Of a stretch of 64,000 nucleotides of DNA, positions 19,026-29,900 are shown piece after piece. The notes below the pieces were generated by a model. The model saw nothing but the letters and a program-made list of their open reading frames with translations. It was not told the DNA's origin and made no database searches. The DNA comes from Bacteroidetes bacterium SCGC AAA795-G10 (GTDB taxonomy: Bacteria; Bacteroidota; Bacteroidia; Flavobacteriales; Flavobacteriaceae). The number at the start of each line of letters is the position of its first letter. Positions within the stretch are counted from its first letter, which is position 1. The translations under genes were made by a program, and so were the position numbers. The DNA is taken from assembly GCA_003130815.1 (NCBI GenBank), contig QFDA01000001.1:138131-202130 (forward strand), read 5' to 3'.

Positions 19026-20045
19026 TTAGAAAAGGCCTCCCTGACTATTTTTTATTCTTCCAAGATGTTGATAAGCTCGCGTGGTTACTTCACGACCCCT
19101 TGGAGTTCGAACAATAAACCCTTGTTGTATTAAAAAGGGCTCGTATACTTCCTCTATTGTTTCAGCATTTTCAGAAACAGCAGTTGCTAGGGTTGTGATT
19201 CCCACAGGACCACCCTTAAACTTATCTATAATTGAGGTTAGGATTTTATTGTCCATTTCGTCTAATCCAAAGGCATCAACTTGGAGTGCCTTTAGACCAA
19301 ATTGAGTAATTTTCTTATCAATTTTTCCATTTCCCTTTATCTGCGCAAAGTCTCTTATCCTTCTAAGTAATCCGTTTGATATTCTTGGTGTACCTCGACT
19401 TCTTCTAGCTATCTCAATTGCAGCTTCATAATTTATTTCTACGCTTAATATGTTAGCGCTCCTTTCAAGTATTGTTGCCAATAGTTCAGTGGAATAATAC
19501 TCTAAACGATTACTAATACCAAAACGGGCTCGCATTGGAGCTGTTAAAAGCCCTGAACGTGTAGTTGCGCCGACTAAAGTAAAAGGCTCCAAATTAATTT
19601 GAACAGTTCTCGCATTTGGTCCTGACTCGATTAAAATATCAATTTTATAGTCCTCCATTGCAGAATATAGGTACTCTTCAACAATAGGGCTTAATCGGTG
19701 AATTTCATCAATAAATAAAATATCTCTAGGTTGAAGATTTGTCAATAAACCAGCTAGGTCCCCAGGTTTATCTAAAACAGGTCCTGAGGTAAATTTGATG
19801 CCCACTTCCAATTCATTGGCTAAAATATGAGCTAAAGTTGTTTTGCCTAAGCCTGGTGGTCCATGAAATAAAGTGTGGTCTAGAGCCTCCTCCCTTTGTT
19901 TAGCAGCGGTAACAAAAACTTTTAAATTCTCTAAAATACTCTCCTGTCCAGCAAAGTCGTCAAAACTGATGGGTCTTAATGCTTTATCAATTTCGTTATC
20001 TTCCTTGGAAAATTGCTTATCAGTAGGATCTAAATGCTCATTCAT
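19026..20045 (-). CDS. ruvB: Holliday junction helicase motor RuvB
   Basis: AAA+ ATPase that drives branch migration of Holliday junctions with RuvA. The 339 residues show Walker A ([10 protein letters not shown]), Walker B ([10 protein letters not shown]), sensor/arginine-finger region ([19 protein letters not shown]), and the C-terminal winged helix ([18 protein letters not shown]). A TATATTTG element lies six bases before the ATG, so its transcript may have almost no leader. It is 94 bases downstream of the cytochrome oxidase genes and 17 bases upstream of queG. ruvA is elsewhere in the window, as is normal in this phylum. Confidence 0.97.
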   Translation of the reverse strand: MNEHLDPTDKQFSKEDNEIDKALRPISFDDFAGQESILENLKVFVTAAKQREEALDHTLFHGPPGLGKTTLAHILANELEVGIKFTSGPVLDKPGDLAGLLTNLQPRDILFIDEIHRLSPIVEEYLYSAMEDYKIDILIESGPNARTVQINLEPFTLVGATTRSGLLTAPMRARFGISNRLEYYSTELLATILERSANILSVEINYEAAIEIARRSRGTPRISNGLLRRIRDFAQIKGNGKIDKKITQFGLKALQVDAFGLDEMDNKILTSIIDKFKGGPVGITTLATAVSENAETIEEVYEPFLIQQGFIVRTPRGREVTTRAYQHLGRIKNSQGGLF

Positions 20046-20050
20046 TTTCT

Positions 20051-20058
20051 CAAATATA
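20051..20058 (-). promoter_or_regulatory. Candidate -7 element (TATATTTG) of ruvB-queG
   Basis: Perfect TAnnTTTG match in the gap between ctaD and ruvB, with six bases between its final G and the ruvB ATG. If used, transcription would begin at or just before the start codon. No TTG is seen at -33. Confidence 0.35.
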
Positions 20059-20139
20059 GCAAATCACATGGTCTTGTGAAAAGGCTTAATAAAGAAAACA
20101 ACCAAGATTCAATACACTAACATTTCTTGTCTTAATAGA

Positions 20140-21927
20140 CTAATGTTGTAGTTCTTCTTCTCCCTTTTGAAGTGGTATGTGTTGAGGCATGAAATCTTCT
20201 TTATGTCCCGGTTTTGAATAATCGTATGCCCATCGATGTACATGAGGGATCTCACCTTTCCAATTTCCATGAAAATGCTCTATGGGTGCAGTCCACTCCA
20301 AGGTATTTGATCTCCATGGATTTTGAACTGTCTCCTTACCATAAAACATACTGTGTATAAAGTTATACAAGAATACAAGTTGAGCAAAACCAGCAACTAA
20401 GGCGAAGACTGTAATTAAAACGTTTATATCTGCAAGATCATCAAAATATGGAAAGGCAGTGTTAGTGTAATAACGTCTTGGCAAACCTGCCATTCCAATA
20501 AAGTGCATTGGGAAAAATACACCGTAAGCACATATAGCTGTTACCCAAAAATGAAAGTAACCCATATTCTTATTCATCATTCGTCCAAACATTTTAGGGA
20601 ACCAATGGTAAACCCCAGCAAATAATCCGTATAGCGCAGAGATTCCCATAACTAAATGAAAGTGAGCCACAACAAAGTATGTATCGTGTACATTAATGTC
20701 AAGAGTGCTATCTCCTAAAATAATTCCTGTTAAGCCTCCTGTTATAAAAGTAGAAACTAATCCTATGGAAAAAAGCATTGCAGGGTTTAACTGAAGGTTC
20801 CCCTTCCATAGTGTAGTAATGTAATTAAAAGCCTTAACAGCAGAAGGAATGGCTATAAGTAAGGTAGTAAAGGTAAAAACAGATCCAAGAAATGGATTCA
20901 TTCCCGAAATAAACATATGGTGTCCCCAAACAATTGTAGATAAAAATGCAATTGCTAAAATTGATGCAACCATCGCACGATAACCAAAAATTGGCTTTCT
21001 TGCGTTTGTAGCTATAATTTCGGATGTTATACCTAGAGCCGGAAGTAATACGATGTAAACTTCTGGGTGACCCAAAAACCAGAATAAATGTTCATAAAGA
21101 ACTGGTGAACCACCTTGATAATGGAGTACTTCACCTTGAATAAATATATCTGAAAGGAAAAATGAGGTACCAAAACTTCTATCCATGATTAAAAGTAAAG
21201 CAGCTGAAAGAAGAACCGGAAAGGAAACTACACCAATTATTGCAGTGACAAAAAATGCCCAAATGGTCAAAGGCAAACGAGTCATAGTCATTCCTTTAGT
21301 TCTAAGATTAATCACAGTAACTATGTAGTTCAGTGACCCTAGAAGAGAAGATGCAATAAAAATTGCCATCGATACTAACCATAACGTCATTCCAGTACCT
21401 GAGCCAGGTTGAGCTTGTGGTAAAGCAGAAAGTGGTGGATAGATTGTCCATCCCGCAGCAGCTGGTCCAGCTTCTACAAAAAGCGACATAACCATTATTA
21501 CACTCGAAAGGAAGAAAAGCCAGAAAGAAATCATGTTCAATAATCCTGATGCCATATCACGAGCTCCAATCTGCAAGGGAATTAAAAGGTTACTAAATGT
21601 TCCACTTAGGCCTGCAGTTAATACGAAAAATACCATTATTGTTCCATGAATGGTAACTAGGGCAAGGTAGACATTTGGGTCCATTACCCCGTCTGGTGCC
21701 CACTTTCCAAGTAGAACTTCAAAAATGCCAAATGGTTGTTCAGGCCACGCTAATTGCAAACGAAATAATAGAGACATTGCTATCCCAATAATACCCATGA
21801 ATAAACCTGTTATTAAATACTGTTTAGAGATCATCTTATGATCTTGACTAAAAATATATTTTGTTACAAATGTTTCCTTATGATGATGTCCGTGATCCTC
21901 TTCTGTGTGTGCTACTGCTATTGACAT
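20140..21927 (-). CDS. ctaD: Cytochrome c oxidase subunit I
   Basis: Catalytic heme-copper subunit of the terminal oxidase, reducing O2 to water and pumping protons. The 595 residues contain the CuB/heme ligands and diagnostic motifs: GHPEVYIVLLP, the His pair in TIVWGHHMF, and VAHFHLVMG. Twelve or so membrane helices are visible. The cytoplasmic N-terminus is His-rich (HTEEDHGHHHKE). It directly follows subunit II by 23 bases as the last gene of the act-cta operon. Subunits III and IV are not adjacent. Confidence 0.97.
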   Translation of the reverse strand: MSIAVAHTEEDHGHHHKETFVTKYIFSQDHKMISKQYLITGLFMGIIGIAMSLLFRLQLAWPEQPFGIFEVLLGKWAPDGVMDPNVYLALVTIHGTIMVFFVLTAGLSGTFSNLLIPLQIGARDMASGLLNMISFWLFFLSSVIMVMSLFVEAGPAAAGWTIYPPLSALPQAQPGSGTGMTLWLVSMAIFIASSLLGSLNYIVTVINLRTKGMTMTRLPLTIWAFFVTAIIGVVSFPVLLSAALLLIMDRSFGTSFFLSDIFIQGEVLHYQGGSPVLYEHLFWFLGHPEVYIVLLPALGITSEIIATNARKPIFGYRAMVASILAIAFLSTIVWGHHMFISGMNPFLGSVFTFTTLLIAIPSAVKAFNYITTLWKGNLQLNPAMLFSIGLVSTFITGGLTGIILGDSTLDINVHDTYFVVAHFHLVMGISALYGLFAGVYHWFPKMFGRMMNKNMGYFHFWVTAICAYGVFFPMHFIGMAGLPRRYYTNTAFPYFDDLADINVLITVFALVAGFAQLVFLYNFIHSMFYGKETVQNPWRSNTLEWTAPIEHFHGNWKGEIPHVHRWAYDYSKPGHKEDFMPQHIPLQKGEEELQH

Positions 21928-21950
21928 ATCTTTACTTTTTTTTAGTTTAA

Positions 21951-23015
21951 TTATTGAATTACTTCTGCGAAGGTCTGCTGTTCAGACATCCATTTGGTAT
22001 ATTCTTCTTCTGATTCTACAATTATTTTCATCTGCATGTTGTAGTGCGATGCACCACAAATTTTATTACAAAGTAAAAGAAAATCAAATTCATATGGGTC
22101 TAAAGCGACATCGCCATTTAAAATTAGTTCTTTACTTTTTTCTGCTCTTAATTTATTAATTTTTTTTACTTTGGAAATAATATCAGGATCTTGACGCATT
22201 TGTTCTGTTGTCTTATTTGGTGTAAATGCAAATTCAGTTATCATTCCTGGAACACAATTCATTTGTGCCCTGAAAAATGGCATATAAGCTGAGTGTAAAA
22301 CATCTTGTGATCTCATTTTAAAGATCACCTCTCTTCCGACAGGTAGGTGGAGTTCTTGCACTACAACGTCATCAAAACCGTTTGGATCAGTCGCATCAAT
22401 TCCGACCAAATTTTTTCCATCAAAATCTTGTAAAAATCTTACGTTAGCATCTCCTAAAACACCGTCGTCTCCAGCATACCTAGCCTTCCAATTGAATTGT
22501 TGGGCATAAAGCTCTACCGTCAAAGCATCTTCATTTTCTTCGACAGTCATGATATCTGTCCAAGTATAAAGGCCAACTAAAATCAATCCTGCTAAAACAA
22601 TTACTGGAATTATTGTCCAAATTGCCTCTAACTTATCATTGTCAGCGTAAAATAATGCTTTTTTCCCTTTTTCACCTCGGTATTTGTAAGAAAAGTAATG
22701 CAAAAGCGCTTGTGTAATTGTTTGAACAAAAAAGATAATCGCAAAAGAAACCCACATTAGATTATCGTAATCTGAACCGTGTTCTGAAGCTGCCTGAGGT
22801 AGCAGGACGTCTCCATATGAAACAAAAGAAAAAATAGTGATCCCATAGATAAAAATTAAAAATGCAAACATCAATTTACCATTCCAATTATTATCATTGT
22901 CATCAGCAATTTGACTATATATTTTCTTTCCTTGAGAAAGTTCAAATATTTTAGTCACCTGCCAGATTGCTATTGCAATCAAGATAAGAATGGAAAATGC
23001 TAATACTATATTCAT
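21951..23015 (-). CDS. ctaC: Cytochrome c oxidase subunit II (CuA subunit)
   Basis: Periplasmic CuA-bearing subunit that accepts electrons for subunit I. The 354 residues have an N-terminal helix, two further membrane helices, then the cupredoxin domain with the first CuA histidine in DVLHSAYMPF and the remaining ligands in CNKICGASHYNM. The position normally held by Glu between the two cysteines is Lys; that ligand acts through its backbone carbonyl, so CuA should still form. There is no fused cytochrome c domain. It sits between actF and ctaD with short gaps, in line with electron transfer from the Act complex. Confidence 0.95.
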   Translation of the reverse strand: MNIVLAFSILILIAIAIWQVTKIFELSQGKKIYSQIADDNDNNWNGKLMFAFLIFIYGITIFSFVSYGDVLLPQAASEHGSDYDNLMWVSFAIIFFVQTITQALLHYFSYKYRGEKGKKALFYADNDKLEAIWTIIPVIVLAGLILVGLYTWTDIMTVEENEDALTVELYAQQFNWKARYAGDDGVLGDANVRFLQDFDGKNLVGIDATDPNGFDDVVVQELHLPVGREVIFKMRSQDVLHSAYMPFFRAQMNCVPGMITEFAFTPNKTTEQMRQDPDIISKVKKINKLRAEKSKELILNGDVALDPYEFDFLLLCNKICGASHYNMQMKIIVESEEEYTKWMSEQQTFAEVIQ

Positions 23016-23027
23016 CTATTTTAATTA

Positions 23028-24440
23028 TTAGTAATGAAAATTTTTACTTTCCTGAACATACGGGTCTCCTGTTGTCAGAAGAGGAGCTTTTGTTAATTCT
23101 TTAAATACTATAAAGACAAATAATCCTAAAAAGAATAAAAAACCTCCTATCTCGGGAACCCCGATAAACCATTTGTCACCAACAGCAGATGGCATAATCA
23201 TATTAAAAACATCCATATAATGCCCGAGTATTATTACTATCCCTGCCATTACAATAAAATAATTTATACGCTTGTAATCACTGTTCATTAGTATTAACAA
23301 AGGGAAAATAAAGTTCATCACTAGCATTCCAAAAAAGGGTAAATTGTAATCTTCAATTCTTGAAATAAAGTAAGTAACCTCTTCAGGAATATTTGAATAC
23401 CAAATCAACATAAACTGTGAAAACCATAGATAAGTCCAGAAGATACTTATTCCAAACATAAATTTCCCTAAGTCGTGGATATGACTATCATTAACAAATT
23501 CCAAATAGCCATTAGATTTTAGGTAAATAGTTATCAGTGCAATGGCTGTGATTCCAGATACGAACATGCTTGCAAAGACATACCAACCAAAAAGAGTACT
23601 GAACCAATGGGGGTCCACTGACATGATCCAGTCCCAAGACATAATTGATTCAGTTACTATATAGAATACTAAAAAGGCTGCAGAAATTCTAAAGTTTTTT
23701 TTATGATTTGAAATGTCAGAAGCCTTGTCTTGCGCTAAGGAAAACTTTCTTGAAAAGAATCTATATAATGACCAACCCCCAAGAAAGAATATTGCTCTTG
23801 CTAAAAAGAAGGGTGCATTCAAATATCCGGTCTTGCCTGCTATTAATTTATCGTGAGCAACAACCTCAGGGTCCATCCAAATAAAAAGATGATTTAAATG
23901 AAGTGATGATAAAAATAAAATAACTAAAACAATAATGCCACCAGGTAACATGTAGGCTGTAATTCCTTCCATAACTCTAAAAAGTACAGGTGACCAACCC
24001 GCTTGAGAAGCACGTTGGATGGCATAAAATGCTAACACCCCTAACGATACCATAAAAAAGAAAAATGCAGAAACATAAAAAGCCGCCCAAGGCTTATTTG
24101 CAAGTTGATGAAAAACATGTTTGTCATGTGCATCTCCATGGCCTTCACTGTGGGCTTCTGTATTATTTAGGTTTGTGTCTAAATTTGAATGTAATTCATC
24201 GTTGTGATGATTTTCTGAACCTTCACTAATTGTTGAGGCTCCATGTGATTTTAAATTATCTTCATCATGTTCTGCGCTATGATGATCACCATGGTTCGCT
24301 TCAATCATAGCTTTAGATTGCTCTATGGTTTTTGGTGCACTCAGAAATCCATAAGCCAAACCAAAAAAACCTACAATCATAAAAGCGATTGCTATTTTTT
24401 TTATTTTATTTGGAAATATGTACATCATTTGTTTTTCCAT
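23028..24440 (-). CDS. actF: Alternative Complex III subunit ActF (NrfD-like membrane subunit)
   Basis: Integral membrane subunit of the quinol:cytochrome c/oxidase oxidoreductase Alternative Complex III. It has 470 residues and about ten hydrophobic helices, with the ActC/ActF-type pattern SIMSWDWIMSVDPHWFSTLFGWYVFAS split over helices. Between the first helix (ending near residue 35) and the second (from about 118) is a histidine-rich hydrophilic segment with 13 His in roughly 65 residues, also rich in Asp, Glu and Ser. It follows actE by one base. Confidence 0.93.
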   Translation of the reverse strand: MEKQMMYIFPNKIKKIAIAFMIVGFFGLAYGFLSAPKTIEQSKAMIEANHGDHHSAEHDEDNLKSHGASTISEGSENHHNDELHSNLDTNLNNTEAHSEGHGDAHDKHVFHQLANKPWAAFYVSAFFFFMVSLGVLAFYAIQRASQAGWSPVLFRVMEGITAYMLPGGIIVLVILFLSSLHLNHLFIWMDPEVVAHDKLIAGKTGYLNAPFFLARAIFFLGGWSLYRFFSRKFSLAQDKASDISNHKKNFRISAAFLVFYIVTESIMSWDWIMSVDPHWFSTLFGWYVFASMFVSGITAIALITIYLKSNGYLEFVNDSHIHDLGKFMFGISIFWTYLWFSQFMLIWYSNIPEEVTYFISRIEDYNLPFFGMLVMNFIFPLLILMNSDYKRINYFIVMAGIVIILGHYMDVFNMIMPSAVGDKWFIGVPEIGGFLFFLGLFVFIVFKELTKAPLLTTGDPYVQESKNFHY

Positions 24441-24441
24441 A

Positions 24442-24990
24442 TTATTTCACAAGTTTACTCCTTAGTTCCATAACATGTTGAGCAATCTGCCAACGCTCTT
24501 CTGAATTAACTTGGCCTGCATGAGATCCCATAGCATTTTTACCATACATTAAAACATGATAAATGCTCCCTGGAGTAATTTCTCTATCTGCATAACTAGG
24601 TATTCCTAAAAATTTTTCTCTTTTCATCAAAATTCCTTGGCCATCACCTTTATTTCCGTGACAGACTGCGCAATATATCCCATAAAGTTCCTTTCCGTTT
24701 TTTAAATTAGTATCATTCACCTCTAACGGTGAGATTAAATTTAATTTTGCAGCTTCATATCCTTCGTTTGAATCTGGATAATCATAAGGTTCCCATCCTC
24801 TAGCAATTGTACCTTCGACAGGTATCTGAGCTTCAATATTGTTATTAAATGCATCTGACTCAGAGTAAGTGTCATAACCAATAGATTCGTACATATTTGG
24901 AAAATATTGATAGTTAGGACGAGAGGAATCTGCACAAGATTTGAGTAATATTCCTAGAAAAGTAAGGGCAAAAATAATTTTATATCTCAT
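24442..24990 (-). CDS. actE: Alternative Complex III subunit ActE (monoheme cytochrome c lipoprotein)
   Basis: Periplasmic cytochrome c subunit of the Act complex. The 182 residues start with a lipoprotein signal (LGILLKSC) and contain one heme c site, CAVCHGNKGDGQG, with a later methionine in YGKNAMGSHAGQV as probable axial ligand. Its start abuts the actD stop codon with no gap, so translation is likely coupled. Confidence 0.95.
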   Translation of the reverse strand: MRYKIIFALTFLGILLKSCADSSRPNYQYFPNMYESIGYDTYSESDAFNNNIEAQIPVEGTIARGWEPYDYPDSNEGYEAAKLNLISPLEVNDTNLKNGKELYGIYCAVCHGNKGDGQGILMKREKFLGIPSYADREITPGSIYHVLMYGKNAMGSHAGQVNSEERWQIAQHVMELRSKLVK

Positions 24991-25521
24991 CTATTCTGAT
25001 TTTTCAATTACTGAGACTTCAATAGCCCCTGATTTTTTTAAAAGACTGGTAAGGCCTTTTTCATTATCACTAAGTTCAATTTCAACTAAAAATTTATCGT
25101 CAGTGGTTAAAGGATTGGGGTTTTCTGCCTTTTTAAAAGGCCAAAGTTTACTCCTTAAATAAAACGTAATAACCATAAGATGAGCAGCAAAAAATACTGT
25201 CATTTCAAACATGATAGGGACAAAAGCAGGCATATTTTCTAGGTAAGAAAAACTTGGTTTACCGCCAATATTTTGTGGCCAATCTTGAATCATAATAAAA
25301 TTCATCATTACTACCGCAATAATAAGTCCTAAACAGCCGTATATAAAAGCCATAATTGAAATACGAGTTTCCTCAAGACCTAATGCCTTATCTAGCCCAT
25401 GAACAGGAAAAGGTGTATAAACTTCTTCGATATGATAATTTTCAGAACGAATGTTCTTTACCGCTTTTAAAAGCGTATCATCATCATCGTAAAGTGCATG
25501 TATAAATCTATTACTACTCAT
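24991..25521 (-). CDS. actD: Alternative Complex III subunit ActD (DUF3341)
   Basis: Small membrane subunit of the Act complex with a cytoplasmic ferredoxin-like domain and two transmembrane helices. The 176 residues show the DUF3341 pattern: YTPFPVHGLDKALG near residue 35-48, followed by helices around 55-80 and 95-120. Its ATG overlaps the actC stop by one base (TAATG). Confidence 0.94.
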   Translation of the reverse strand: MSSNRFIHALYDDDDTLLKAVKNIRSENYHIEEVYTPFPVHGLDKALGLEETRISIMAFIYGCLGLIIAVVMMNFIMIQDWPQNIGGKPSFSYLENMPAFVPIMFEMTVFFAAHLMVITFYLRSKLWPFKKAENPNPLTTDDKFLVEIELSDNEKGLTSLLKKSGAIEVSVIEKSE

Positions 25522-26906
25522 TATTTTACGTCCCTAATTTTTTTATATTTCTCCCCCGATGACTTAAGTATTGTCTTGACTTCGGCCTGGGCAATTACTG
25601 GGAAAGTTCTTGCATACAATAAAAATAAAACAAAGAAAAAACCTATTGTTCCTATAAAAATTCCTATGTCTACAAATGTCGGAGAAAACATTGTCCATGA
25701 TGAAGGTAAATAATCTCTATGAAGAGAGGTTACTATAATCACAAAGCGCTCAAACCACATTCCAATATTAACAACAATAGATATGATAAATGAAAACATA
25801 ATACTTGTTCTCAACTTCTTAAACCACATGAATTGTGGAGAAAAAACGTTACAAGTCATCATTGACCAATATGCCCACCAATAGGGGCCTGTTGCACGAT
25901 TCAAAAATGCGTATTGTTCATATTCTACACCTGAATACCAAGCAATAAAGAGTTCAGTAATGTATGCGACTCCTACTATTGATCCAGTAATCATAATCAC
26001 AATATTCATCAATTCTATATGCTGTACGGTAATATAATTTTCTAAATGTGACACTTTTCTCATAATTATTAGCAAAGTATTCACCATAGCAAATCCAGAA
26101 AAAATTGCTCCTGCAACGAAATAAGGTGGGAAAATTGTTGTGTGCCAACCTGGAATAACAGAAGTAGCAAAGTCAAAAGATACAATAGTATGAACTGAAA
26201 GAACTAAGGGTGTAGCTAAACCTGCTAGTACAAGAGATACTTCTTCGAATCTTTGCCAGTCTTTAGCTCTTCCTGTCCACCCAAAACTCAAAAGGCTATA
26301 AATTTTCTTTTGGAAAGGAAGTACAGCACGGTCTCTTATCATAGCAAAATCTGGTAACAATCCTGTCCACCAGAAAACTAAAGAAACGGTAAGGTAAGTT
26401 GAGATAGCGAATACGTCCCAAAGCAGTGGTGAGTTAAAATTAACCCATAAAGAACCAAAACCATTAGGAATAGGTAAAACCCAATAGGCTAGCCAAGGCC
26501 TACCCATATGAATTATAGGAAAAAGTCCAGCCTGTATAACTGAAAAAATTGTCATTGCCTCAGCAGATCTATTTATTGCCATTCTCCATTTTTGTCTAAA
26601 AAGCAGAAGAACAGCAGAAATTAAAGTTCCAGCATGACCAATTCCTACCCACCAAACGAAATTGGTGATATCCCAGGCCCAGCCAACTGTTTTATTGAGC
26701 CCCCAAGTACCAATTCCTGTAGATATAGTGTAAATTATACAACCTAAGCCCCAAAGAAATGCACTTAAAGCTATACCAAAAACAGTCCACCATTGGATAT
26801 TGGCTGCTCCTTCAACAGGTGCGGCAATATCGACAGTTACATCGTGATAAGACTTATCTCCTGTGACTAGCGGCTTTCTTATAGGTGCTTCGTAATGCAG
26901 TGCCAT
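25521..26906 (-). CDS. actC: Alternative Complex III subunit ActC (NrfD-like quinol-binding subunit)
   Basis: NrfD/PsrC-family integral membrane protein, the quinol-oxidising partner of ActB. It has 461 residues and about ten helices, with diagnostic stretches VWWVGIGHAGTLISA, WRMAINRSAEAMTIF, and SVHTIVSFDFATSVIPGWH. The histidines in WWVGIGH and SVHTIVSF lie where quinone-site residues are placed in NrfD proteins. It follows actB by 18 bases and overlaps actD by one base. Confidence 0.95.
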   Translation of the reverse strand: MALHYEAPIRKPLVTGDKSYHDVTVDIAAPVEGAANIQWWTVFGIALSAFLWGLGCIIYTISTGIGTWGLNKTVGWAWDITNFVWWVGIGHAGTLISAVLLLFRQKWRMAINRSAEAMTIFSVIQAGLFPIIHMGRPWLAYWVLPIPNGFGSLWVNFNSPLLWDVFAISTYLTVSLVFWWTGLLPDFAMIRDRAVLPFQKKIYSLLSFGWTGRAKDWQRFEEVSLVLAGLATPLVLSVHTIVSFDFATSVIPGWHTTIFPPYFVAGAIFSGFAMVNTLLIIMRKVSHLENYITVQHIELMNIVIMITGSIVGVAYITELFIAWYSGVEYEQYAFLNRATGPYWWAYWSMMTCNVFSPQFMWFKKLRTSIMFSFIISIVVNIGMWFERFVIIVTSLHRDYLPSSWTMFSPTFVDIGIFIGTIGFFFVLFLLYARTFPVIAQAEVKTILKSSGEKYKKIRDVK

Positions 26907-26924
26907 TTTTAACTGAATATTAAT

Positions 26925-29900
26925 TTAAACTTCATCCGAATTTCTGACTTTAACTTGGTACATAACATTTGGTTTCGTTCCAACGTGTTCCAATAAATGA
27001 TACATGCGGTCATCTTCCCGAAGTACTGAAACTTTACTGTTTTTATCATTGACATCTCCAAATACCATTGCACCTGTGTTGCATGCATTGGAACAAGCAG
27101 TTTGGAAAGCACCGTCTTCGATTTGTTCACCCTTAAGTTTTGCATCAAGAATTGTCTTTTGTGTCATTTGAATACACAGGGAGCATTTTTCCATAACTCC
27201 TCTTGAGCGAACAACTACATCAGGATTGAGGACCATTCGGCCAAGGTCATCGTTCATATGATAATCAAACTCATCATTTTTATTGTAGAGAAACCAATTG
27301 AATCTACGAACTTTGTAGGGACAATTGTTCGCGCAGTATCTTGTTCCTACACATCTATTGTAAGCCATATGATTTTGTCCTTGCCTTCCATGAGATGAAG
27401 CAGCGACAGGGCAAACAGTTTCACATGGTGCGTGGTTACAATGCTGGCACATGACAGGTTGGAATACCACTTGAGGATTTTCAGCAGCTTGCTCCATTTT
27501 ACCAAAAGTTGTTAAAGAATCTCCAACCCCAGAGATTGATTCTTTAATTTCATTATCCTCTTCAAATGTTGACACTGAAGAATAATAGCGGTCTATTCTT
27601 AACCAATGCATATCTCGGGATCTTCTAACTTCACGCTTTCCTACTACAGGAACGTTGTTTTCTGAATGACAAGCAATAACACATGCACCACACCCAGTAC
27701 AAGCATTTAAATCAATGGAAAGATTAAAATGATGCCCTATAGAACGATCAAATTCTTGCCACATATCTACTTCTCTAGAGGTAACGTCAAATTCTATATG
27801 ATTTTTCGAAACTTGGGGCATTGGATTCCAATATTTTTTATCTTTAGTATTGAATACTTCAAGCGTTGTCTCTTTTACAATGTCACCTCGACCCATTAAA
27901 GTGTTATGTAATTGGACACATGCGAACTCGTGCTGTCCGTCAGCTTTAGTTATTTCTACACTCTGGACATTATTAAAATCTTTATACAAATTATAGGCAT
28001 TTACTCCAGTTTGCATTTCGTCTTTTAGACCTATTTGTTTTCCATATCCAAACGACAAACCAACAGTACCTTTCGCTTGACCTGGTTGGATAATTACAGG
28101 CACTTTCAGGTTTTTATCATCTAATTTTACATTCGCATAACTACCGTTCAATGCTCCGTTAGAGGTATTTGTGTTTTTAAGGCCAATTAAATCAGCATCA
28201 TGTTTAGAAATAGTAAGATAATTATCCCAGCTGACTCGTGTAATAGGATCAGGAAATTCTTGCAACCAGGGGTTATTTGCTTGTTGTCCGTCACCCATAC
28301 CTATTTTACTGTACAAAATTAAACTCATCTTTTTTTCAGATGAATTTCTTAAAGAAGTTAAATCGATATTAGCAAAATTTGGGCGTCTTATTTGAATAGA
28401 TTTTTTGGATATGGCATAACCATCGTGCAAAGCTTTACTCCAGGAGCTTCCATTTAAAATATCTGAATTCCAATGTTCTTTTATGGCATCGTAATATTTA
28501 AAAGTTTTACCTGATAATTTTAATAATATATCTTGAAATTGCTGAGTGTTGAATAAAGGTCTTATTGTAGGTTGAGATAAAGCAAAATACCCTGACTTTA
28601 ATTCAAAATCACCCCAGGATTCAAGATAATGTGGAGTAGCAGCAACGAATTTTGAGACATTTGATGTCTCATTCATTTTTGATGTAAATACTAGCGAAAA
28701 TTCAAGATTTTTGATTGCTTCATTTAATTCAGCTCCTTTAAAAGTTGTAAATACAGGGTTCAACCCAAATGTAATTAAGCCACTGGCATTCCCATTTATA
28801 ATATCATCTATTGCTGAATTAACCTTCGAGGAGTTACCTTGACGAATAAATTTTGGCTGTTCAGGCTGGAATGCTTTACTATTTAATAAACTATTTATTT
28901 CCAAAACAACACTTTGTGCAACTTCATCATCAATGCCAGAAACTATAACTGCATTGGTACCTGAATTAAGCAGTCGATTTGCAGCTTTCTTTGCTTGTTT
29001 TTCGAGCTGAGCAGGTAAACTTGTAGAAGGTGAAACCCCTCTAACTATATCATGCAAATATGCTAATACTTTTTTTTGTTCTGCTGGGGTACAAGGAACA
29101 CGATGATCAGCATTAACTCCAGTAAGCGACATATTAGATTCAAACTGCATGTGCCATAACATTTCTGCCTTATTATTGAGCTTTTTGAGCCTTTTAGCTT
29201 CAGCATAGTCCTTTTCATATCCACCACCTTGCCAATCTCCTAGAAAATCAGAATCAATTCCAACAATAGTATCTACCTTTGAAAAGTCATAATCAGCTAA
29301 AGCTCGAATTCCATAATATTTTTCGAATGCATTTAAAGCAGAGTCAGAAGATATTGAATCGTAAATAACATGAGTAATATTTGGAAAAACTTTTACAAAA
29401 TCATCAATAATTTTCTTCGTAGTTGGGCTAGCTAATGTAGGGGTCATCATGATGACTTTCTTATTCAATGATGATAAGCCATTAAGTGCAGCTGTTATTT
29501 CTCGATAAAAGTTGTCCCATGTGATATCCCTACCCTCAAGTAAGGGACCTTTAAGTCTTAAAGAATCGTAAAGTGATAGAACTGATGCATGAACTCTTGC
29601 ATTGGCAGAGCCAAGAACCGGTGAATCTGTATTGCTCTCAACTTTAATTGGCCTTCCCTCCCTTGTTTTAATTAATATACTTGCAAAATCATAACCGTCA
29701 GCTATTGTTGTTGCATAATAATTAGCTATTCCTGGACGTATTTGTTCGGGCTGAAAAACATATGGGACTGATTTTATTATAGGCCCTTCACAAGCAGCAA
29801 TAGTTGCTGCAGCTGTGCTGAATCCAGCATATTTTAAAAAATCTCTTCGAGATGTAGTGTTTTTATCAAGCGATTTTTCGTCACCTGAAAAATCTTCAGG

